From CAIRTT01 sp046075665 (GTDB lineage: Bacteria > Armatimonadota > Armatimonadia > Armatimonadales > Armatimonadaceae), in NCBI GenBank assembly GCA_046075665.1, contig JBJTQN010000180.1, positions 1 through 10,755 of the forward strand: DNA of 10,755 nt, read 5' to 3'. Below are positions 5,555 through 10,755 of the stretch, in pieces. The notes beneath the pieces were generated by a model that was not told where the DNA came from, made no database searches, and saw nothing but the letters and a program-made list of their open reading frames with translations. The position numbers were made by a program, and so were the translations under genes. Position 1 is the stretch's first letter; every line of letters starts with the position of its first letter.

Positions 5555-7257
5555 TGTCATTGATTTCGCTCCGGGGATCTGACAAGTGGATGAGGTCACT
5601 ACAATGGTGGCCTCTTGCTTTGTTGGTTCTTGGCGTGGTCGTTCTCAGGGTTGTAGATATCAGTGCGGATGCTTGGAAAGATCTGGATTGGGGAACCGGT
5701 ATCTGGACAGATGAAGGTTTTTACGCACACAACGCCCGCAATCATGTGCTGTTTGGTGACCCTGAGCAGGATGGTTTCAATAACTACAATCTTTCACCTG
5801 TCCTACATGCGATTCAGGTCGTTGTCTTCTCGAAATTTGGTGTTGGGCTTGTGCAATCTCGCTTGATATCAATCGTTGCCTCATTGCTCACTTGCGGATT
5901 ACTTTTCGCTGGAGTTAGAAATGATTTTGGGGCGCGTGCAGCGGCCTTTTCCCTTATGTTGCTTGGCCTTGAGAGTAGTTACGTCCTTTACAACCGCCTC
6001 GGACTCATGGAATCGCTCGGGACATTGGTCGTGGCTCTTGCTTATTTCCTTTGGACGCTCGACCGCCCTTGGAGCAAATTCCTCAGTGGCTTTATCGCCG
6101 CGGGTGCCTTTGCGGTCAAGACGACATTCCTGATATTTCTGCCCGCACCTATCATCGCACTAATCATCATCAACAAACGCGATGTGCGGGCCATTGCAAG
6201 CTCTACGTGGCCTTATTTGCTTGGAGCAGCAGCGTTCGTCGGCTTTTATTACAGCACTTGGTTAGTCGTTCATGGGGCTGAAGTAGCCAGGATGAATAAC
6301 TTTTACAGGACGATGCAGTCGCAGCCACGGTCATTTACGCAGCTGCTCTGGATGATCCGGAGGGCAGTCATTGGCTATCACTTTGGCTTTCTGCAGCGCA
6401 TGGAAACACGCTCGACAGTATTTTTGAACTTGGCGCTTGTGGGCTCTATCTGGTCGTTGGTTAAAGTGGTGACGTTCGGAAAATCCGAACGTGATGTGGT
6501 GATCGAAGAAACCCACAAGAAGCTTTTGATGCATATTGTTTGTCTCGCTGCCGGCATTCTCTTCATTTTTGTTTCACGCTATGCGCCTAGTCGCTACTTT
6601 TTGGTGTTTCACGTATCCGCAGCGGTTGTTGGTGGCGTATTCCTGAGCCGGTTCATGGATGTCATCGTCGACATCAAGAAAAATGTGTGGCTTCAGCGGG
6701 CAATGTGGGTTCTTGTTTTCCTGTTTGGCTACCATGTTCTCCTACCGCTCTATAACATTCCCGGGCTCAAGAGGGTTTCAGAGGTGTTGGGCCTTGTCAC
6801 AGCGATGGCAGTAACCGCGACCGTTGTAAGGTTTCGTCGTGGGATTGCTAGTCTTCTGACTCCTTCGATCGTTACTGCTGTTTTCTTAGTAACATCCCTT
6901 GGACAATACACAGCCTGGTTTGTAACACGCCGACATGAGACGCTGCAGGCATCTCAGTGGCTAATGGAACAAGTGGGGACAAGTGCAGTTGTTGCTGGCG
7001 ATTGGGCTCCGAACCTCGGATTCGAGTCGAAGCTTCGGTTGCCCCCCGTCTTTAAGGGACTCGCAAATGATAATGAGCCAGTACGGACACTTGGAATCGA
7101 CTACGTACTGACAGGACGTACGCCGTATCCAAAGCGGATGTGGGCGGCTCTTTCCCCGGGCTTAGTTACGGACGAAAACCGTGTTTCGACATTGAAGTAT
7201 CACGGCTACACAATCGATCTTTATCGGGTACCGGATGGGATGAAAGTGCAGCGTTAG
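5554..7257 (+). CDS. Polytopic membrane glycosyltransferase candidate, GT-C fold (PMT/ArnT-like, family 39 type)
   Basis: This 567-residue protein has about 12-13 hydrophobic segments, starting at 17-35 and ending near 434-457, with a hydrophilic C-terminal part of about 110 residues that is probably extracytoplasmic. After the first helix comes an acidic motif, D53-E54 in WTDEGFYAHNARN, and after the next helices NRLGLMES (147-154). Both resemble the catalytic first-loop acidic motif and the second-loop arginine/acidic motif of GT-C transferases that use polyprenyl-phosphate sugars. The exact donor and acceptor are unknown; lipid, polysaccharide or protein glycosylation are all possible. The ATG at 5554 overlaps the carA stop by one base (TAATG) with AGGGA two bases before, which is close; ATG 5590 is an alternative. 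Its place between carA and carB is unusual, and a terminator-like hairpin follows it. Confidence 0.74.
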   Translation: MSLISLRGSDKWMRSLQWWPLALLVLGVVVLRVVDISADAWKDLDWGTGIWTDEGFYAHNARNHVLFGDPEQDGFNNYNLSPVLHAIQVVVFSKFGVGLVQSRLISIVASLLTCGLLFAGVRNDFGARAAAFSLMLLGLESSYVLYNRLGLMESLGTLVVALAYFLWTLDRPWSKFLSGFIAAGAFAVKTTFLIFLPAPIIALIIINKRDVRAIASSTWPYLLGAAAFVGFYYSTWLVVHGAEVARMNNFYRTMQSQPRSFTQLLWMIRRAVIGYHFGFLQRMETRSTVFLNLALVGSIWSLVKVVTFGKSERDVVIEETHKKLLMHIVCLAAGILFIFVSRYAPSRYFLVFHVSAAVVGGVFLSRFMDVIVDIKKNVWLQRAMWVLVFLFGYHVLLPLYNIPGLKRVSEVLGLVTAMAVTATVVRFRRGIASLLTPSIVTAVFLVTSLGQYTAWFVTRRHETLQASQWLMEQVGTSAVVAGDWAPNLGFESKLRLPPVFKGLANDNEPVRTLGIDYVLTGRTPYPKRMWAALSPGLVTDENRVSTLKYHGYTIDLYRVPDGMKVQR

Positions 7258-7268
7258 TGATGCTTTTT

Positions 7269-7303
7269 GCCATGAGCAAATGATTGACGCTCATGGCCGT
7301 TTT
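7269..7303 (+). terminator. Terminator-like hairpin after the glycosyltransferase gene
   Basis: GCCATGAGC (7269-7277) pairs perfectly with GCTCATGGC (7289-7297) around an 11-base loop, followed by CGTTTT and a T/G-rich stretch. It sits 11 bases after the stop at 7257 and would end the pyrR-to-glycosyltransferase transcript. The T-run is short, so termination may be partial. Confidence 0.6.
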
Positions 7304-7326
7304 GGTGTGTTTTACGTCGGTTGAGG

Positions 7327-7356
7327 ATGACCTCTAGGCGTTGGTTGACATAAGAT
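7327..7356 (+). promoter_or_regulatory. Possible promoter for carB1
   Basis: ATGACC (7327-7332) and TAAGAT (7351-7356) are spaced by 18 bases, each four of six to consensus. This would give a leader of about 23 bases that includes the AGGGAG ribosome binding site (7372-7377). A perfect TTGACA at 7345-7350 is also present, but its best -10 (GATAGG, 7369-7374) is poor and overlaps the ribosome binding site. A promoter somewhere in this 128-base gap is likely; which pair is used is uncertain. Confidence 0.3.
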
Positions 7357-7385
7357 GAATGGGTGGACGATAGGGAGTAGCAGAT

Positions 7386-9044
7386 ATGCCACGACGCGTT
7401 GATTTGAAAAAGGTGATGGTTATCGGGTCTGGTCCAATTGTGATCGGACAGGCAGCAGAGTTCGACTACGCAGGTGCGCAGGCTTGTCGGGCACTCCGTG
7501 AAGAGGGCATCTCTGTCGTTTTGGTGAACTCGAATCCAGCGACGATTATGACCGATGTTGAAATGGCAGACCGTGTATACATCGAGCCATTAACTCCCGA
7601 GTTTCTCGAGCAAATCATTGCAAGGGAGCGTCCACAGGGTCTCGTCCCAACACTAGGTGGACAGACCGGCTTGAATCTCGCGAGTAAACTAAGTGAGCTG
7701 GGAATTCTGGAGAAGTACGATGTAGAACTTCTCGGCACACCACTCTCGACCATTCAGAAAGCTGAAGACCGGGAGCAGTTCCGCTCCCTTATGCGTGAGA
7801 TTGGCGAACCCGTTCCTGAGTCATGGATTATTGATTCCAATGGTGCATTGGAGGACCTGTCCAAGCAGGAAGGTCTTCCGTGGCCGCTCATTGTCCGTCC
7901 TGCCTACACCCTCGGGGGGAGCGGCGGTGGCATCGCACATACCGTTGCTGAACTTCTTGAAATCGGTGGCCGCGGTTTACGGTTGTCCCCTGTGAGCCAG
8001 GTGATGATTGAGCGTTGTCTCGTCGGCTGGAAAGAAGTTGAGTACGAAGTGATGCGGGATGCCAACGATACCTGCATCACGATTTGTAATATGGAAAACC
8101 TCGACCCAATGGGGGTACACACGGGGGATTCCATCGTCGTAGCCCCAAGCCAAACGCTAAGCGATAAGGAGTACCAAATGCTCCGCACGGCCAGCGTGAA
8201 AATCATTCGGGCGCTGGGTATTCAGGGTGGGTGTAACGTTCAGCTCGCGCTCGACCCGGACAGCTACGGATACTACATCATTGAAGTTAACCCCCGCGTC
8301 TCGCGCTCTTCCGCGCTCGCAAGTAAAGCGACCGGATATCCGATTGCCCGTGTTGCTGCAAAGATTGCCATCGGGTTACACCTCGATGAGATCGAAAACA
8401 AAGTGACGGGGCGAACGCTGGCGTGTTTTGAGCCTGCCCTTGACTACTGCGTTGTCAAGATTCCGCGCTGGCCATTTGACAAGTTCAAAAGCGCTGACCG
8501 GCGTATCACCACGCAAATGAAGGCAACTGGCGAAGTGATGGCGCTGGACCGGAGCTTTGAATCCGGACTAATGAAAGCGCTCCGTTCCCTTGAAATAGGC
8601 GTTCTTGGGCTGGGGTACCGACACGCTGCTGCGTGGACTGAGCAGGAACTGGATCATCTGATTGCAGTCGCCACAGATGAACGAATCTTTGCCATCGCTG
8701 AAGCGATGCGACGCGGACGATCGATCGACGCCATTCATACATCCAGTCATATTGATGAATGGTTCCTTACGAAGATAAAGAATCTTGTCGATATGGAGCT
8801 ATGGTTGACTGGCGTGAACGATGGCTTTGTCCAGCGCCTCGCTGAAGCAAAGGACCTCGGTTTCCCCGACCGGGTCATCGCCGCACTTGCCGGTGTACGG
8901 GTTGATGATGTCGTTCTTGCCCGAAAGGGAATGGGAATCAAGCCCTCGTACAAGATTGTCGACACATGCGCTGCAGAGTTCGAAGCGCAAACGCCGTATT
9001 TTTATTCATCACAGGATACTGAAGACGAGCTTCTCAGGGACTAA
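7386..9044 (+). CDS. carB: Carbamoyl phosphate synthase large subunit, first half only (split CarB)
   Basis: Full CarB has about 1,070 residues in two homologous halves. This gene encodes 552 residues that correspond to the first half and stop at its boundary (about residue 553 in E. coli). It has the N-terminal pre-ATP-grasp domain (VMVIGSGPIVIGQAAEFDYAG, 10-30), ATP-grasp domain 1 (about 128-400) and the oligomerisation domain (about 402-552). Visible ATP-site residues are R129, R171, the glycine loop TLGGSGGGIA (175-184), H245, Q286, E300 and N302, so it should form carboxyphosphate. The carbamate kinase half and the allosteric domain are absent, and nothing downstream in the window resembles them. 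It must work with a separately encoded partner half, as known for Aquifex and Methanocaldococcus. The ATG at 7386 follows AGGGAG (7372-7377). The shorthand carB1 would suit it. Confidence 0.95.
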   Translation: MPRRVDLKKVMVIGSGPIVIGQAAEFDYAGAQACRALREEGISVVLVNSNPATIMTDVEMADRVYIEPLTPEFLEQIIARERPQGLVPTLGGQTGLNLASKLSELGILEKYDVELLGTPLSTIQKAEDREQFRSLMREIGEPVPESWIIDSNGALEDLSKQEGLPWPLIVRPAYTLGGSGGGIAHTVAELLEIGGRGLRLSPVSQVMIERCLVGWKEVEYEVMRDANDTCITICNMENLDPMGVHTGDSIVVAPSQTLSDKEYQMLRTASVKIIRALGIQGGCNVQLALDPDSYGYYIIEVNPRVSRSSALASKATGYPIARVAAKIAIGLHLDEIENKVTGRTLACFEPALDYCVVKIPRWPFDKFKSADRRITTQMKATGEVMALDRSFESGLMKALRSLEIGVLGLGYRHAAAWTEQELDHLIAVATDERIFAIAEAMRRGRSIDAIHTSSHIDEWFLTKIKNLVDMELWLTGVNDGFVQRLAEAKDLGFPDRVIAALAGVRVDDVVLARKGMGIKPSYKIVDTCAAEFEAQTPYFYSSQDTEDELLRD

Positions 9045-9059
9045 GGGACGGGCGTACAA

Positions 9060-9578
9060 ATGAAACAGGATGCTTGGAAACGCGTTATTGTCGGCATCGG
9101 AGGCACAGCTATTGTCCTTTTTGCCTACGGAAGTGGTATGCGCGGGCAAAAGAAAGCGCTCGAAGGTGTAAAGCAGGAACGCCGCGTTCTACGGGAAGAC
9201 ATGCGGAACCTTCAGCTGATCACACGCGGGCGCGAGGGACTCTTGCATCAATATGCGGCACTACTGTTGCTGGAAAGTGCAATGGCTAAAAAGCTCGAGA
9301 GTGGGAAACCTCAGTATGATCAACCGATGATCAAGCAGGCAGTAGCTCACCTCGAGACATCAAAGCGACTGGATGCGACCACCGATGCGGATGTTGATGA
9401 TCTTGTGGATCGCCTCTTGGCTGCAAAGAATGAGTTTGATGTCTTTAATGTTGCTTCTGAGCTGCGAAAGCGTCTTCAAAAAATTGATATCCCGGCGGAC
9501 CTTGAAACCCCGGTAACGATAAAGGCTCCATCGTTAAACGATGTCCCAAAGCAGCCGGGGCCTGAGATCGGGCGCTAA
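9060..9578 (+). CDS. Small single-helix membrane protein with a coiled-coil region, unknown function
   Basis: This 172-residue protein is not recognised. Residues 8-26 (RVIVGIGGTAIVLFAYGSG) form one N-terminal hydrophobic helix with positive residues before it, so it is probably a membrane anchor with the C-terminal side outside, though the RGQKK after the helix leaves topology open. Residues 28-60 are charged and heptad-like, suggesting a coiled coil. Helical, charged sequence continues to about 143, with an Asp-rich patch at 106-117, and the tail (145-172) is proline-rich. The ATG at 9060 lies 15 bases after the carB1 stop with AGGGA at 9044-9048, so it is probably cotranscribed with carB1. 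It has no similarity to the missing CarB half. A strong terminator follows its stop. Confidence 0.8.
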   Translation: MKQDAWKRVIVGIGGTAIVLFAYGSGMRGQKKALEGVKQERRVLREDMRNLQLITRGREGLLHQYAALLLLESAMAKKLESGKPQYDQPMIKQAVAHLETSKRLDATTDADVDDLVDRLLAAKNEFDVFNVASELRKRLQKIDIPADLETPVTIKAPSLNDVPKQPGPEIGR

Positions 9579-9582
9579 AGTC

Positions 9583-9620
9583 CCAAAGTTTCCAAATGGT
9601 AAACTTTGGTTCCTTTTTCA
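9583..9620 (+). terminator. Rho-independent terminator after the small membrane protein
   Basis: CCAAAGTTT (9583-9591) pairs perfectly with AAACTTTGG (9601-9609) around a nine-base loop, followed by TTCCTTTTT (9611-9619). The hairpin is five bases after the TAA at 9576-9578. It separates the carB1 unit from the DAHP synthase gene. Confidence 0.82.
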
Positions 9621-9690
9621 ACGACTAGGTTGATTTGATAGATTCTGGTTTTTCGGTGCCATACAGGTATCAGGATTGGCTTTCAGTTTT

Positions 9691-10728
9691 ATGAGTGATA
9701 CGGTTCGACCACAGCAACAGACCGAGCGGATACCACTACCGGCTCCAGCGCTTCTTCGTCAGGAGAGTCCGGTATCTGTGAACGGATTACAAACCGTTTC
9801 TGAAAGCCGGGATGCGATTCGAAGAGTGATGTCACACCTGGATGACCGCATCCTCATCATCGTGGGGCCTTGTTCGATTCATGACACGAGTGCAGCCCTC
9901 GAGTATATGACCCGCCTCGCAGAGCTGTCATCGGAACTCACCGATAACCTCCTCATTGTTGCCAGAGCGTACTTCGAAAAGCCACGTACCACGGTGGGGT
10001 GGCGCGGACTGATTAATGACCCGCGTATGGATGGCACCTACGATATGGCGGAAGGATTGCGCCTTGCCCGACGTTTGCTGGTGCAAATCACCGACATGGG
10101 CCTACCGGTCGCGACCGAGCTCCTTGACACAGCAACCCACGACTATTACACAGATCTCGTTAGCTTCGGAGCCATCGGAGCACGAACGACAGAGAGTCAG
10201 CCACATCGTGCGATGGCTAGCGGGCTTCCACTCCCAGTTGGGTTCAAAAATGCTACCGATGGCGGAGTACAGGTTGCTTTGGATGCAATGGTTTCTGCTG
10301 GTGCCTCTCATTCATACATTGGCTTCGATGATGATGGTCAGGCTTGCGTTGTAAAGACGCACGGCAATAAGGATACGTCATTGATTCTCCGCGGTGGACG
10401 TCAAAGTCAGCCAAATTTTGACCGGGTCAGTGTCGCTAGAGCTGTCGCTGATCTGGACCGAGTGGGTCTGCCAAAGGCATTGATTGTAGATGCAAGCCAC
10501 GCAAATTCTGGCTATGAACCAATGCAGCAACCGTTTGTTGCTGAACGCGTCGTAACGCAGCGGCTGGAAGGGGAATCAGCGTTGAGAGGAATCATGATCG
10601 AAAGCAACCTCTTCTCAGGAAAGCAACCGATTAGTCCCAATATGCGCTACGGAGTCTCAGTAACAGATGGCTGCCTTGGTTGGGATGAGACCGCGGCACT
10701 CCTACGGCGTTTGCACAGTCTTCTATAG
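9691..10728 (+). CDS. aroG: 3-deoxy-7-phosphoheptulonate (DAHP) synthase, AroG/AroF/AroH type (class I-alpha)
   Basis: The enzyme condenses phosphoenolpyruvate and erythrose-4-phosphate to DAHP, the first step of aromatic amino acid synthesis. With the ATG at 9691 the protein has 345 residues and its numbering falls in step with E. coli AroG: metal ligands C61 (VGPCSIHD), H270, E304 and D326, and substrate residues R92 and K97 (RAYFEKPRTT), R165 (GARTTESQ) and K186 (GFKN). A TTG at 9676 would add five residues; neither start has a strong ribosome binding site. The paralogue letter cannot be assigned from sequence. At positions tied to feedback control in E. coli AroG, residue 150 is His (Pro in E. 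coli) and residue 180 is Pro (Ser in E. coli), so its effector response may differ. The preceding terminator suggests its own transcript, although no convincing promoter was seen in 9621-9690. Confidence 0.94.
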   Translation: MSDTVRPQQQTERIPLPAPALLRQESPVSVNGLQTVSESRDAIRRVMSHLDDRILIIVGPCSIHDTSAALEYMTRLAELSSELTDNLLIVARAYFEKPRTTVGWRGLINDPRMDGTYDMAEGLRLARRLLVQITDMGLPVATELLDTATHDYYTDLVSFGAIGARTTESQPHRAMASGLPLPVGFKNATDGGVQVALDAMVSAGASHSYIGFDDDGQACVVKTHGNKDTSLILRGGRQSQPNFDRVSVARAVADLDRVGLPKALIVDASHANSGYEPMQQPFVAERVVTQRLEGESALRGIMIESNLFSGKQPISPNMRYGVSVTDGCLGWDETAALLRRLHSLL

Positions 10729-10755
10729 GCTATCGATCACCAGACAAACAATAGA

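Noticed and set aside
7323..7334. Small GAGG/CCTC hairpin upstream of carB1 as a second PyrR site
   Set aside because: The stem has only four pairs and the loop is ATGA, which does not match the CNGNGA hexaloop.
9020..9060. Frameshift or premature stop that truncated a full-length carB
   Set aside because: No second-half CarB motif (a second IGSGPIRIGQ-type motif or ATP-grasp) is present in any frame provided downstream, and the stop falls at the natural domain boundary, so a split gene is the simpler reading.
1..10755. Mobile elements, CRISPR arrays, tRNA or rRNA genes
   Set aside because: No regularly spaced repeats, transposase or integrase motifs, or tRNA-like cloverleaf segments were seen. 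The genes are housekeeping in character and tightly packed.

Overview
The window is bacterial chromosomal DNA of roughly balanced base composition, dominated by a pyrimidine biosynthesis locus. The gene order pyrR-pyrB-pyrC-carA, preceded by a PyrR-type RNA attenuator, is the arrangement known from Gram-positive bacteria and some other phyla such as Chloroflexota. The lineage cannot be fixed from the sequence alone. A carbamoyl phosphate synthase large subunit split exactly at its internal duplication boundary, and a large membrane glycosyltransferase-like gene placed between carA and carB, argue against a well-known Bacillus-type genome. No mobile element, CRISPR array, tRNA or rRNA was seen.

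Layout. Positions 1-246 (minus strand) hold the N-terminal part of a Fur-family regulator that runs off the window edge. It is divergent from a receiver-only response regulator (383-751), which is followed by a two-helix membrane protein of unknown function (805-1503). The 199-base gap at 1504-1702 is a pyr leader. It contains two hairpins with the same CUGUGA hexaloop (the PyrR recognition loop consensus CNGNGA), a mutually exclusive antiterminator, and a terminator hairpin ending just before pyrR. pyrR, pyrB, pyrC, carA and a polytopic GT-C-type glycosyltransferase candidate (5554-7257) follow with overlapping or nearly touching ends and so form one transcription unit. A terminator-like hairpin at 7269-7303 closes it. 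After a 128-base gap comes carB1 (7386-9044), encoding only the first half of CarB, then a small membrane-anchored coiled-coil protein (9060-9578), a strong terminator (9583-9620), and an AroG-type DAHP synthase (9691-10728).

How the genes work together. CarA supplies ammonia from glutamine. CarB, of which only the carboxyphosphate half is encoded here, makes carbamoyl phosphate. PyrB condenses it with aspartate and PyrC closes the ring to dihydroorotate. PyrR bound to uridine nucleotides should fold the leader so that transcription stops before the operon. The second half of CarB and the last pyrimidine steps (pyrD, pyrE, pyrF) must lie elsewhere. The DAHP synthase begins the shikimate pathway and appears to be a separate unit.

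The most interesting signals are the double-hexaloop PyrR leader, which can be drawn as a compact three-way junction, and the naturally split carB.
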